A stretch of DNA of 64,000 bases from a bacterium (GCA_030605565.1 JAUWIB010000112.1:1-64000), one strand, 5' to 3'; shown: positions 25,727 to 34,881, counted from the first letter of the stretch. The notes: generated by a model not told the origin, from the sequence alone. Translations and numbers: made by a program.

Positions 25727-28700
25727 ATGAAAACGCGATTGCTAAGCTTGGTTCTTGCACTCGCTGTGTTGTGCCTGGTGACGGCGGACGTCACGGCGCA
25801 ACCGAGTGTGAATGTCATGCCGGACGGTATCCGCAATCTACCAGCCGGTATCAACACCGCCTACGCCTGGCCCAACCCTGACACGGCCCTTGTTATCTGG
25901 GGCAATGTGACAGGCGGAACGGCGCCCTACACCTATGAATGGGACTTCGGTGACGGCTCGCCCGTAGCCGGCGGCTCGGTTACCGACGCACGCTATATCG
26001 CGGTGACCCACAGTTACGCCACTATGGGCCCCAAATACGCGACCTTGACGGTGACCGACAATGACGGGCTGGTTGATGTCGACGTGGTGCGTATCGACGT
26101 CGTCCCGCGTGACTGGGACTCGCGCGTGAATCTGGCTATCGAAAAAGGTCTGCGCTGGCTCTATTTGCATAACTACGGATATATCGCCTGGCAGGGCTGG
26201 GGCGCTGAGGGACAGTACAAAGTCGGCGCCTTCGGTATGGAAGTGATGGCTTTCGCCAATCGTGGGCACAGACCGTTCAACGACCCTGGTGACGAAGACA
26301 TCTACTCCGACTACGTCAAGCAAGGGCTGGACATCATCACTTCGTACGCGTACACCCAGAGCATCTCAGTACAGCCCTACGGTAATCCCGACTCCGATGG
26401 GGACGGCATAGGTATCTCGTTCTCCAACGGCACCCGGCCTTGTTATGAGGTCGGTATTGCCATCATGGCTATTGTCGCCTGTAATGCGCCGGATAGCACG
26501 GCCGCCACCGGACCGGCGGAAGTTATCGGCGAAACGTACAATGACATCGTCGTGGATGCCATCGACTGGCTGGCCTGGGCGCAGAACGATTATGGCGGCC
26601 GCGGAGGCTGGCGGTATTATGCTAACTATGGTAACAGCGACAACTCGGTGACACAGTGGCCGGCCATCGGTATGGAAGCTGCCGAATTCGACTGGTTGCT
26701 GGCGCCGCAGGCATTCGTCAAAAGCGAGTTGCTGGTCTGGACCCTTTACAGTCAAAACGCCAACGGCGGTTTTGGATACGGCAGCTCCAGCAATCCCAAC
26801 GTCGGGCGCACCGGCGCCGGTCTCTGTGAACTCTCCTTCTGCGACGTGCCGTACACCGACGCTCGCATTCAGAACGCCCTGAACTATCTCAATAACAACT
26901 GGTACCAGAGCAACAGTGTCACTAACGGAAACTTCGGCAATCTCTATGCCATGTACGGTGTGGCCAAAGGCTGCCGCATCGCCGTCGACGGGGCCGGAGA
27001 CCCGCATGAGATCCAAACCATAGGCGCCCATAGCTGGCAGCAGGAATACAACGAATGGCTGGTCGAACACCAGCACCCTGACGGCTACTGGAACGGCAGC
27101 AACTACGGCAGCAATGTCATCGATACCGACTGGGGCATCCTGATATTGATTCCGGCTATCACCTGTGATCCGGTGGCGGTGATTGCAGCGCCAGCCTCGG
27201 TACCGGCCAACACGCCGTTCACGCTGGACGGCAGCGGATCGTACTACACGTGTGGCGGCGCCGCTATCGTCGAGTGGCTGTGGGACTATGACAACAGCGG
27301 CGGCCTCGATTGGGGCAATCCCGACAGCGAGGGCGAGATAATCACCCATCCCGGCTACACGCTCGATCCCGGCGTGCTGGCCGACACTATCGTTATCACC
27401 CTGCGCGTGAAAGACAACACCGACGAGCAGGACACCGACATTGCCGAGCACATAATCATCGTCGACACCACCAACCATCCGCCGGTGGCCGACTGCGGCG
27501 GCCCCTACGCCGCCCGGGTCGGCGAGACCATACTGTTCGACGGAACCGGTTCATACGATCCGGATCCCGGAGACTCTATCAACAGCTACAGTTGGGACCT
27601 CGACGGTGACGGTCAGTTCGATGATTGTTTTGACTCGACCTGCACCGCGGTGTGGAATGAAGTATACTCCGGCTACGTAGGCCTCATCGTGACCGACAAC
27701 TTCGGCGCCGCCTCCGATGATACCTGCCATGTCACTGTCTGGACCTCGGAGATGGATGTCTACATTGCCGACGCCGACGTCACTGTCTCCAATCCGAACG
27801 CCCTTCCCGGCGACATGATCACGATCAACGCCACCGTTCACTGCGCTGCCGATTCCGATCCGGTTTCAGACGTGGTTGTGAGGTTCTACGATGGTAACCC
27901 GGCGGTTTCGGTGAACCAGATCGGAGTTGACCAGGTGATACCAGGCATGTCGGCCGGTGACGCCGTGACGGTCGATGTTCAGTACCTTGTCGGCGACACG
28001 CTGCCGCGCCATCTGTTTGTGCGGGTGGATCCGGATCAGGAGATCGAGGAGTATGACGAAAGCAACAACGAGGCCTCCTACACCCTCATGTCGACTCAGG
28101 AGTGCACGGCCTCTATGATCATCGATCCGTTCGTGCAGTACGTCTTTTATGCTAACGCCATCATCCCGATGTCCGCCACGATCTACCTCGGCGAGTTCAC
28201 ACCCGGGTTCGGCGCCTACGACGTCAATCCGGCGTCCGTGCTGGTCAACGGGTCCATCGCGCCCACCTCGTGGGAGATCATCACCGATCCCGAGATGTTC
28301 GACGGAACCATCTTCAGGTTCGAGTTCCCCATCAGGGACTTCATCTTAGGTTACGGATGGATTTGGGACAGCACCTTGCAGGATTACACGGTGACGTGGC
28401 AGTTCGGCGGCAAAGCCTGTCCCCAGTGTGACGCCACCGATACGTTCGTCCTGTGGGGTCATCGTTCGGGCGATCTGAATCTCGACGGTTCGGTCGACAT
28501 CGCCGATCTGCTGTTCATGGTCGACTTCATGTTCCTTGACGGCGAAGCGCCGGAGATTGCGGAAGCGGCCGACGTCAACGGTGACTGCGCCATAGATATC
28601 GGCGACCTTACTTACTTCGTCGCCTACTTCTTCGGCGCTGGTGAGGCCCCGGTCGCGCCTTGTTCGCAGTCACCGCCTTCGACGGCCAAACTGTGTCATG

Positions 28701-29302
28701 ATATCGGAATCAACTCCCACTATGCCGACGGCGCCACCGTGATCACGATCAGCTCATCGGTCGACCTTCGAGGTATACAACTCGAACTCACAGGCGATGC
28801 GGATGGTATCCCCATCAGTCGAACCGCCGCTCAACTGGAACTGGTCTACGGCGGAACCGAGAACGGTATGAAAATCGGGCTGTGCGATCTTGATGGGGTG
28901 GAGATTCTTCGCGCCGGTGAGTATGAGTTGCTCCGCGTCGAAGGGGCGTACGAGGTATCCGGTGCGCTGATGTCCGATCTGGAGCATCGCACGGTTACAC
29001 CGGTAATTAACGGCAGCGCCAAAGAAGCGCCCTTGCCGGGTGATTTCGCCCTGTATCAGAACCATCCGAACCCGTTTAACCCGCTCACCGAAATCGGCTT
29101 CTACCTGCCGACAGCGAGTCGGGCGCGCTTGGAGATATACAACATCATGGGCCAGAAGGTAGCGACCCTGGTCGATAGTGAGTTGTCGATGGGTGAACAC
29201 AGTTTCAGCTTCGACGGCGGCAGCGTGGCCAGTGGTGTGTACTTCTATCGCCTGGAAACCGCCACCGGCTCACAAACCAGGAAGATGGTGCTGATGAAGT
29301 AG
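25727..29302 (+). CDS. Secreted PKD / alpha-toroid / CARDB / dockerin protein with T9SS-type C-terminal domain
   Basis: A 1191-aa protein. The ATG at 25727 has GGAGG 5 nt upstream and opens a signal peptide (LLSLVLALAVLCLVTADVTA); a longer frame from 25646 is rejected. In order there is a PKD domain (residues about 45-130, YEWDFGDGSP), an alpha-toroid region (about 135-470, with GGRGGWRYY, NGGFGYGSS and HPDGYWNGS) and two PKD-like domains (about 485-670, GSGSYYTCGG and SYSWDLDGDG). A CARDB domain (about 680-785, VDPDQEIEEYDESNNEA) and a dockerin-like pair (about 915-980, GDLNLDGSVDIADLLFMVDF) follow. It ends in a FlgD-like/T9SS sorting domain (about 1102-1191, YQNHPNPFNPLTEIGF). It is likely attached to or released at the surface through type IX secretion, and forms an operon with the two genes upstream (100-nt gap). 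Confidence 0.88.
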   Translation: MKTRLLSLVLALAVLCLVTADVTAQPSVNVMPDGIRNLPAGINTAYAWPNPDTALVIWGNVTGGTAPYTYEWDFGDGSPVAGGSVTDARYIAVTHSYATMGPKYATLTVTDNDGLVDVDVVRIDVVPRDWDSRVNLAIEKGLRWLYLHNYGYIAWQGWGAEGQYKVGAFGMEVMAFANRGHRPFNDPGDEDIYSDYVKQGLDIITSYAYTQSISVQPYGNPDSDGDGIGISFSNGTRPCYEVGIAIMAIVACNAPDSTAATGPAEVIGETYNDIVVDAIDWLAWAQNDYGGRGGWRYYANYGNSDNSVTQWPAIGMEAAEFDWLLAPQAFVKSELLVWTLYSQNANGGFGYGSSSNPNVGRTGAGLCELSFCDVPYTDARIQNALNYLNNNWYQSNSVTNGNFGNLYAMYGVAKGCRIAVDGAGDPHEIQTIGAHSWQQEYNEWLVEHQHPDGYWNGSNYGSNVIDTDWGILILIPAITCDPVAVIAAPASVPANTPFTLDGSGSYYTCGGAAIVEWLWDYDNSGGLDWGNPDSEGEIITHPGYTLDPGVLADTIVITLRVKDNTDEQDTDIAEHIIIVDTTNHPPVADCGGPYAARVGETILFDGTGSYDPDPGDSINSYSWDLDGDGQFDDCFDSTCTAVWNEVYSGYVGLIVTDNFGAASDDTCHVTVWTSEMDVYIADADVTVSNPNALPGDMITINATVHCAADSDPVSDVVVRFYDGNPAVSVNQIGVDQVIPGMSAGDAVTVDVQYLVGDTLPRHLFVRVDPDQEIEEYDESNNEASYTLMSTQECTASMIIDPFVQYVFYANAIIPMSATIYLGEFTPGFGAYDVNPASVLVNGSIAPTSWEIITDPEMFDGTIFRFEFPIRDFILGYGWIWDSTLQDYTVTWQFGGKACPQCDATDTFVLWGHRSGDLNLDGSVDIADLLFMVDFMFLDGEAPEIAEAADVNGDCAIDIGDLTYFVAYFFGAGEAPVAPCSQSPPSTAKLCHDIGINSHYADGATVITISSSVDLRGIQLELTGDADGIPISRTAAQLELVYGGTENGMKIGLCDLDGVEILRAGEYELLRVEGAYEVSGALMSDLEHRTVTPVINGSAKEAPLPGDFALYQNHPNPFNPLTEIGFYLPTASRARLEIYNIMGQKVATLVDSELSMGEHSFSFDGGSVASGVYFYRLETATGSQTRKMVLMK

Positions 29303-29327
29303 CGACGCATTCACGATTTGACAGGAC

Positions 29328-29358
29328 GGGACGATCCCTCGTGGGTCGTCCCTTTTTT
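29328..29358 (+). terminator. Rho-independent terminator of the alpha-toroid operon
   Basis: GGGACGATCCC pairs with GGGTCGTCCC around a TCGT loop and is followed by six T, 26 bp after the stop codon. Confidence 0.9.
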
Positions 29359-29396
29359 ATAGTCGTGACTCAACGGTTGTCTTCCCCACACAAGGG

Positions 29397-29550
29397 CGTG
29401 TTGAAAAAGCAGGTATCTTCGTCATCGCGAGTCCGGCCACAAGTGGCCTTCATGGGCGGACGTGCCGATCTCGATTCGTTGCAGACATGGCGCAGGAGAT
29501 TACCGCACTCCCTGCGACACGAGTGTCTTCGGTCGCTTGCATAGCACGCC
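29397..29550. repeat. Degenerate copy of the CTTGTTGA / CATTGCGAG repeat
   Basis: GTGTTGAAAAAGCAGG, then CGTCATCGCGAG, CGATCTCGATTCGTTG and GACACGAGTGTCTTCGGTCG can be aligned in order with 1825-1979. The pairing is eroded and the right terminus is not recognisable. The rest of the gene-free stretch to 29736 is featureless. Confidence 0.5.
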
Positions 29551-29736
29551 CGAAAATCGCGGAGCGACACAATTCGATCAAGAACCGACGCAGACCCACC
29601 AACCCTCTGGCTCGAGATGATCGACAAACCAGTTGACACGAGGCTTGCCAACGCCAAGATTGACGAAAGATACTCAGGCGAAAATGGTTTGAGGGCGTCA
29701 CCCTGCCGTTAGGCCTTCCGGCACCGCCCGTCCCTG

Positions 29737-30405
29737 CTACCCCTCTACCAATCGCTGCATCCGTTCACGGTCAAGGACGTGAATGGTTGAGCCGTTGACG
29801 GATATGACCTTCTCGCGCGACAGTCTGGCCAGCGAACGTGACAACGTCTCCGGTATGGTGCCGATTTCGGCAGCCAGCACCGATTTTTTCTCCGGTAAAG
29901 TCAACGTTACTTCATCGCCCGCACCATCGGGTATCATGTTAAGCAAGTGCCTGGCCAGACGGGTAGTGACGTTGGTGAGAGACAAACCCTCGACTAACTG
30001 GGTCAGTTTCTTGAGCAATTCGGACAGCCGGGCAATCATGTTCAGGGCCAGGTTAGGGTGACGTTGCAGGATACCGAGGAAGCGTTCCCGGTTGATAACC
30101 AGCACCTCCGAGGGTTCCAGCGCCTGAGCCGAGGCGGGATAGAAACCGCCGGCAAACATCGCAGCTTCGGCAAAACTGTCGCCCGTATCGGCCAGTATCA
30201 GTATCTGCTCCTTACCGTCCGGCGACATCTTGAACACCTTCACCCGGCCGGAACCGACGATGAAAAACGAATGCACCAGATCTCCCTCGAAAAAGAGCAC
30301 CTCGCCGGCGTCACAGTTTTTCAACGTCGAAGCAGAGGCTATTTCATCCAGCGAACGATCCTCCAACTCGCTGAACAATTGGGACATCTTTAGTATCTCG
30401 TGCAT
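29737..30405 (-). CDS. Crp/Fnr-family transcriptional regulator
   Basis: A 222-aa cytoplasmic regulator starting at the ATG 30403-30405 (MHEILKMSQLF), with AAGGA upstream; the longer frame to 30438 lacks a signal. A cyclic-nucleotide-binding-type beta-roll occupies residues 1-120 (GEVLFFEGDLVHSFFIVGSG, FAEAAMFAGGFYPASAQAL). A long dimerisation helix and a winged helix (KSVLAAEIGTIPETLSRSLA, KVISVNGSTIHVLD) follow. The N-terminus has no Fnr-type Cys cluster, so an oxygen-sensing 4Fe-4S form is unlikely; the effector is unknown. GTIPETLSR is the recognition-helix signature also seen in Fnr/Dnr-type proteins. A palindrome 36 nt upstream may be an autoregulatory operator. It follows the response regulator gene by 98 bp. 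Confidence 0.9.
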   Translation of the reverse strand: MHEILKMSQLFSELEDRSLDEIASASTLKNCDAGEVLFFEGDLVHSFFIVGSGRVKVFKMSPDGKEQILILADTGDSFAEAAMFAGGFYPASAQALEPSEVLVINRERFLGILQRHPNLALNMIARLSELLKKLTQLVEGLSLTNVTTRLARHLLNMIPDGAGDEVTLTLPEKKSVLAAEIGTIPETLSRSLARLSREKVISVNGSTIHVLDRERMQRLVEG

Positions 30406-30440
30406 AGTTCTTCCTTCCGGCTGGAACCACCGGGTCATCG

Positions 30441-30463
30441 AGAATTCCTCACATCGGAGTTCT
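30441..30463. promoter_or_regulatory. Candidate operator upstream of the Crp/Fnr gene
   Basis: AGAATTCC (30441-30448) and GGAGTTCT (30456-30463) form an inverted repeat matching at 7 of 8 positions with a 7-bp spacer. That is the size expected for a dimeric regulator. It does not match the E. coli Crp (TGTGA-N6-TCACA) or Fnr (TTGAT-N4-ATCAA) boxes. Confidence 0.35.
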
Positions 30464-30503
30464 TAATAAGGATAATACTGGGTGTCGGAAAGAACTTTTT
30501 TGC

Positions 30504-30860
30504 TTAGAGGAGGCTGTTGAGCAGCTCTTCGATGTCGGACATCATAAACGGCTTGGCCAGAAAACCATCCGGTTTGACGGATTCGGTGTCATCCTGGACA
30601 TCACTGACTGCGTAACCGGAAATGAGCACCACCGGGATATCCGGAAACCTGCCTTTGACCTCGCGCAGCAACTCCAGGCCGGTCATGTTGGGCATCCGCA
30701 TGTCGGTGATAACCAGTGAGAATTCGGTATCGGACAGTTTGTCGAGAGCATCACTGCCGTCGGAAGCTCTCACCGATTGGTAATCGAAAACCTCGAGCAT
30801 TTCCGAGAGCAGCGAGGACATATTGGGGTTGTCGTCAACTATCAGAATCGATTTGGCCAT
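30504..30860 (-). CDS. Single-domain response regulator (CheY-like)
   Basis: A 118-aa stand-alone receiver domain. All functional residues are present: the acidic pair Asp9-Asp10 (LIVDDNP), the phosphoacceptor Asp53 (LVITDMRMPNMTG), the switch Ser81 (VVLISGY) and Lys103 (FLAKPF). It has no output domain, so it must act by protein contact or in a phosphorelay. It lies between hflX (74-bp gap) and the Crp/Fnr gene (98-bp gap) on the same strand; no cognate kinase is adjacent. Confidence 0.93.
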   Translation of the reverse strand: MAKSILIVDDNPNMSSLLSEMLEVFDYQSVRASDGSDALDKLSDTEFSLVITDMRMPNMTGLELLREVKGRFPDIPVVLISGYAVSDVQDDTESVKPDGFLAKPFMMSDIEELLNSLL

Positions 30861-30934
30861 AAGCGTCTACCGGCTTCCTTTTCAGTATTGTCGGCAGATA
30901 GCGGGGGGGAACTTTAGGCGAAACGCCTTTTTTT

Positions 30935-32047
30935 CTACAGCTTCTGCGATCGGGCGACCAGTTCCGACTGCAAGGCGGCAATACCCTGGCGCTTGGAGGC
31001 AGAGACGAGAAAGCTCGGGGCTGAACCGAGAGATGGCGGCACAAAATCGAGGTTCGCATCTATTTTATTGTACACCAACAGATAAGGGACTCTGTCCGCA
31101 CCGATGTCGGCCAGCACCTGGCGGGTCTGTACGTATCGTTGCTCGAAATCCTCCGCCGAGCAATCGACCACCTGAATCAGAAGATCGGCCAGGCTGACTT
31201 CCTCCAGGGTTGACTTGAACGACTCCACCAACTGGTGCGGCAGCTTCTTGATGAAGCCGACCGTGTCCGAGATCACGATCCGACAAGGATGGCGGGTGAT
31301 CATCTGGCGGGTTGTCGAATCGAGCGTAGTGAAGAGCATGTCGGCGGTGGTGACATTGGCTCGCGTGAGCACGTTAAACAGGGTCGACTTCCCGGCGTTG
31401 GTATAGCCGACCAGGGCGATTTTGAACATCGCCTGTCTCCCCTTGCGCTGGGTCGAGCGCTGACGGTCCAGCTTTTTCAGGAGCGCCTTGAGGTTGGCGA
31501 TTCGCGTTCGCACCCGACGGCGATCGATCTCAAGCTGTGTTTCGCCCGGTCCCTTGGCCCCGATGCCGCCATACTGCCGCGAAAAATGTACCCAGGCGCC
31601 GGTCAGCCGCGGTAAAGTGTACTGGAGTTGGGCCAACTCAACCTGAAGGCGGGAAGCGCGGCTTCGAGCGCGGCTGGCGAAGATGTCCAGAATCAGAATC
31701 GGTCGGTCAACCACCTTGGCTTCAAGGGCATCTTCGAGGTTACGCTGCTGGGCCGGGCTGAGGGTGTCATCGAAGATGACGCAGTTGGCGCCATCGGTCT
31801 GCAATTGCTCCTTTAACTCAGCCACCAGGCCCTTTCCGATAAACGTGGCCGGGTCCGGGTGCGCCCGAGTTTGAATACGTTTGGCTACGACTGTTGCCCC
31901 TGCGGTCAGACTGAGGCGACCCAATTCAGCAAGGGAAGCATCCACCTCTGCGCGTTGCCGGGAGTCCGCCGCACGGCCAACCAATATGGCCTTTTCGGTT
32001 TCTGTCTTGCTGTAATCAATGACCACTACTGTAATATATGAAGGCAA
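30935..32047 (-). CDS. hflX: GTPase HflX
   Basis: A ribosome-associated GTPase, 370 aa, that helps split or rescue stalled ribosomes. The N-terminal HflX domain (residues about 20-190) shows HPDPATFIGKGLVAELK, DDTLSPAQQRNLE, RPILILDIFASRARSRASRL and the glycine-rich FSRQYGGIGAKGPGETQLE. The G domain then has Walker A GYTNAGKSTLFN, G3 DTVGFIKKLPHQLVESFKST and G4 NKID, with a short C-terminus (SASKRQGIAAL). The start is doubtful: the frame opens at a TTG (32045-32047) without a good ribosome-binding site, and a GTG 8 codons later (VVIDYSKTE) is possible. It is probably the first gene of a set with the response regulator. Confidence 0.93.
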   Translation of the reverse strand: MPSYITVVVIDYSKTETEKAILVGRAADSRQRAEVDASLAELGRLSLTAGATVVAKRIQTRAHPDPATFIGKGLVAELKEQLQTDGANCVIFDDTLSPAQQRNLEDALEAKVVDRPILILDIFASRARSRASRLQVELAQLQYTLPRLTGAWVHFSRQYGGIGAKGPGETQLEIDRRRVRTRIANLKALLKKLDRQRSTQRKGRQAMFKIALVGYTNAGKSTLFNVLTRANVTTADMLFTTLDSTTRQMITRHPCRIVISDTVGFIKKLPHQLVESFKSTLEEVSLADLLIQVVDCSAEDFEQRYVQTRQVLADIGADRVPYLLVYNKIDANLDFVPPSLGSAPSFLVSASKRQGIAALQSELVARSQKL

Positions 32048-32138
32048 CCCCGATTTTCAAATCGATATCCCTGCGTTACAGCGAAATGGGTTCGTTTTGG
32101 CGATGAATCGCTTCTGTGCGCTTCGCGCATCCCAACCT

Positions 32139-32163
32139 CATCCTGAGCGGAGTCGAAGGATAC
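32139..32163. repeat. CCTGAGCGNAGTCGAAGG short palindromic repeat
   Basis: ATCCTGAGCGGAGTCGAAGGAT is the first of several copies. Others are at 33907-33927, 47144-47165 and 57898-57919, with inverted copies at 32342-32356 and 47189-47204. Such GAGC-GTCGAAGG repeats are widespread in environmental bacterial genomes. The gene-free stretch 32048-32664 otherwise holds the MITE copy below. Confidence 0.6.
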
Positions 32164-32391
32164 ACTGTTCAAGAATGGGTTCGTTTTGGTCATTTTCGCT
32201 TTTTCCCAAAAAAGGTCGGTGGTGATTTCGGCTGTTCCTGTCCATTCTCACACCTCAATAGTGCCCACCAAACTGCTTACTTCAACGGGGGCGCTTCGGA
32301 GTTTTGTGCAGAGTTTGTTGGGAAAATCGCCAGTGATAGTCGTCCTTCGACTGCGCTGTGAGTGACGCCGTCAACTGGAAACCCGGGGCAA

Positions 32392-32566
32392 GGAGGCTGT
32401 CTCACAACTCGGTTGTGAACGCATCGTCCTCATCACTGTTTATGTGCACAGATTCTAACACCGCGTAGGGTGGGGGCTTGTCTCCCACCAGTGAATGCCA
32501 CTTGTGGCCGGCGGACACAAGGCCCGCCGCTACGCGATAGGAAATGCGACTTTTGAGACAGCCACC
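32392..32566 (+). repeat. MITE-like element, GAGGCTGTCTCA family, copy C
   Basis: 175 bp, bounded by GGAGGCTGTCTCACAACTCG and CTTTTGAGACAGCCACC. Its interior is near-identical to copy B but has the CACTTGTGGCCGGCGGACAC segment shared with copy A. Confidence 0.85.
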
Positions 32567-32664
32567 AAGCCCCGGGCCACCCGACCTTTGGTCAAGGGAA
32601 ATGTTGGCGACACACACAAGCGTCAGGGGGTGAACGCCGGCAGACTTCCTCCGATAACAAGAGT

Positions 32665-33876
32665 ATGCCGCAGATCGAGAAAACTGTCGTCACCGAAGGT
32701 CACCTGATCGACTCGGGATTGATGCGTCGGATTTTCGACACTATCGTCGCCGACAATGGTGAGTTCGAAATCATCGATTTCAAAATTGGGCGCACCAACG
32801 ACGAATTCTCCACCGCCCGATTGAAAGTCAGTACGCCGGACTCGGTGGCGATGAACACCATTCTGCTGAAACTGTCCGCCCTCGGGTGCATGGTTGACGA
32901 TGAAGACGAAGTCCGCCTGGGTGTCGCGCCCGTGGACGGTGTCGTCCCGCCCGATTTTTACAGCACCACCAACCAGGAAACGATGATACGCCGCAACGAT
33001 CACTGGATGCCTGTCGAGAAACTGCGCATGGACGGTGTGATCGTTCTCGATGGTGAACGGGTGGTAGTGAAGAAGTTTCAGGACGTCAAGAAGGGCGACA
33101 AGATCGTGCTTGGCCTGTCCGGGATCAAAGTGAAGCCGGAGTTTGCCCGACGCGACCGTGACGATTTCGGCTTCATGTCCGGTGAGGTCTCGACCGAGCG
33201 AAAGGTGCGGCTGGCCGTGGACCGGGTGGCTGAAATAATCCGAGAGAACAACAAAAGGCTGGCCGTGGTGGCCGGGCCGGTGGTGGTGCACACCGGCGGC
33301 GCCGTTGACCTGGCGCGGTTGATCCGGCATGGATATGTCCAGGTACTGCTGGCCGGCAATGCTCTGGCCGTACATGATATCGAAGCGGCCCTGTTGGGAA
33401 CATCGTTGGGGATCGATCTGAAAACCGGCCGACCGGTCGAGATGGGTCACCGCAACCACCTTCGGGCCATCAACGAGGTGCGCCGGGCCGGTTCGATTGC
33501 GGCCCTGATCGCCGAAGGCAGGCTCACTTCGGGCGTCATGTACGAGACGATCAAAGCGTCCGTGCCGTTTTCGCTGGCCGGGTCTTTGCGCGACGACGGC
33601 CCGCTACCGGATACCGTCACCGACATGAACCGCGCCCAGGAAGATCACGCCCGCTTGCTGGAGGGGGTCGATGTGGTGTTGATGCTGTCGACGATGCTAC
33701 ACTCAATCGCCGTGGGCAATATGCTTCCGGCGCGCGTGCTGACTGTTTGCGTCGACATCAATCCATCCGTAGTCACCAAGCTCAAGGACCGTGGCTCTCT
33801 GCAAACGATCGGCGTCGTCACCGACGTGGGGCTGTTCCTGCACCTGCTGGCCGAACGCCTGCTTAATGGCGACTGA
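32665..33876 (+). CDS. TIGR00300/LOR-SDH family protein, probable ornithine cyclodeaminase-type enzyme
   Basis: A 403-aa cytoplasmic protein of the TIGR00300 (LOR/SDH conserved domain) family. Archaeal members make proline from ornithine, and the domain forms the C-terminal half of cyanobacterial AgrE/ArgZ. It opens MPQIEKTVVTEGHLIDSGLM, has a middle part DGVIVLDGERVVVKKFQD, and a C-terminal nucleotide-binding region (VVAGPVVVHTGGAVDLARLI, VLLAGNALAVHDIEAALLGT, GHRNHLRAINEVRRAGSI). It lacks the arginine-dihydrolase domain of AgrE, as in archaeal stand-alone forms. The exact reaction is inferred from the family only. The ATG at 32665 has a weak AAGAG upstream. No proline or arginine gene is adjacent. 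Confidence 0.8.
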   Translation: MPQIEKTVVTEGHLIDSGLMRRIFDTIVADNGEFEIIDFKIGRTNDEFSTARLKVSTPDSVAMNTILLKLSALGCMVDDEDEVRLGVAPVDGVVPPDFYSTTNQETMIRRNDHWMPVEKLRMDGVIVLDGERVVVKKFQDVKKGDKIVLGLSGIKVKPEFARRDRDDFGFMSGEVSTERKVRLAVDRVAEIIRENNKRLAVVAGPVVVHTGGAVDLARLIRHGYVQVLLAGNALAVHDIEAALLGTSLGIDLKTGRPVEMGHRNHLRAINEVRRAGSIAALIAEGRLTSGVMYETIKASVPFSLAGSLRDDGPLPDTVTDMNRAQEDHARLLEGVDVVLMLSTMLHSIAVGNMLPARVLTVCVDINPSVVTKLKDRGSLQTIGVVTDVGLFLHLLAERLLNGD

Positions 33877-33901
33877 GGCAGTGGAGTCCGCTCGAAACCA
33901 A

Positions 33902-34207
33902 GCCTGTCCTGAGCGCAGTCGAAGGGCGGTTTCGTCACCCCGTGGTTTGGCGCGCGAAGCTCGAGAAACAGGCTTGCCTGTCACCCCGGCACAGGCCGGG
34001 GGCCGTCCGTCTTTTTGCAGGTCAGGTCCCTTGCGGCGGGTGGCCCGGACGTTCGGGCTTCAGAGACCCGTAGGCAATAAGCCCTGTCCTCCTGATTCCG
34101 GAAGAACAGCCTGCGGCTGTGTCAGGATCGCAAGGATCCTGACCTACGGGATTGCTGACACAGTCAAGCCGCCCACCCGCAAATGGGTTTTTCGAGCTTC
34201 GCGCGTC
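33902..34207. repeat. Stack of palindromes inside a long inverted repeat
   Basis: CGCGCGAAGCTCGAGAAA (33951-33968) and TTTTTCGAGCTTCGCGCG (34188-34205) are inverted copies that flank a set of hairpins. These are ACAGGC / GCCTGT (33969), ACAGCC-TGC-GGCTGT (34107-34121) and GTCAGGATC-GCAAG-GATCCTGAC (34121-34143) followed by CTACGG. A CCTGAGCGCAGTCGAAGG repeat is at 33907. The stretch 33877-34320 has no gene. Confidence 0.65.
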
Positions 34208-34320
34208 GTGGCGTTGGACATAAATTAGTTGATCGGTGACTCGTTCATAGTCAGATTGTCGTTAGACAATTAGCCGGCGTCTGTTCAGGCGCACGTATCA
34301 TTCATGGAGGTGGCTCCGCT

Positions 34321-34881
34321 ATGACCGACAAGAAGAAATCGTTCCCCGCACCGCCGTCACTTATCGGTGACAAAGTCTTTCTGCGCCCGAGCACCCCTGA
34401 GGACATAGCCAACATGCACCATTGGTGGCTGCAGAGTGAACCGCAGTCATTGAGTTGTCGTCCGCACCCATTCCAAACCGCCAGGGAGGCGGCTGAGGCA
34501 GCACAGAAGAAAGAGATAAGCATCAATAATCAACGCTTCACGGCTGTGCGCAAGGACGATAAGACACCGGTGGCCTCGGTGAGTTTCTTCAGTCTCAATC
34601 CGCTCAATCGTTCGGCTGAACTGGGTCTGCTCGTTGATCCCGAGGTGCGTCGCAAGGGATACGGCGCCGACGCCATAAAAACACTGACGCGCCACCTGTT
34701 TCGATATCGCGGTTTGAACAAAGTGTATGCCCAGACGGCCGGGTTCAATGAAGGCGCTATAGCGATGTTGGAGTCACTCGGCTTCAAGAAGGACGCGACC
34801 CTTCGCGATCACTACTTCTACGATGGTGTATTTCACGTCGGGTACGTCTACTCGCTGTTGCAGTTCGAGGTGGACTGGTAG
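34321..34881 (+). CDS. GNAT-family acetyltransferase (RimJ/RimL-like)
   Basis: A 186-aa acetyl-CoA-dependent transferase. It opens with DKVFLRPSTPEDIANMHHWW, typical of RimJ/RimL-type enzymes. The acetyl-CoA loop is LGLLVDPEVRRKGYGADAIK (R/Q-x-x-G-x-G/A), followed by KVYAQTAGFNEGAIAMLESL and LGFKKDATLRDHYFYDGVFH. The substrate (ribosomal protein, amine or sugar) cannot be told. A strong GGAGGTGGC lies 9 nt upstream of the ATG. It is convergent with pyrF, 21 bp apart. Confidence 0.9.
   Translation: MTDKKKSFPAPPSLIGDKVFLRPSTPEDIANMHHWWLQSEPQSLSCRPHPFQTAREAAEAAQKKEISINNQRFTAVRKDDKTPVASVSFFSLNPLNRSAELGLLVDPEVRRKGYGADAIKTLTRHLFRYRGLNKVYAQTAGFNEGAIAMLESLGFKKDATLRDHYFYDGVFHVGYVYSLLQFEVDW

Noticed and set aside
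26366-27478. Open frame of 370 codons on the - strand inside the PKD/toroid gene
   Set aside because: Val/Gly/Asp-rich shadow of a gene with clear PKD and toroid domains.
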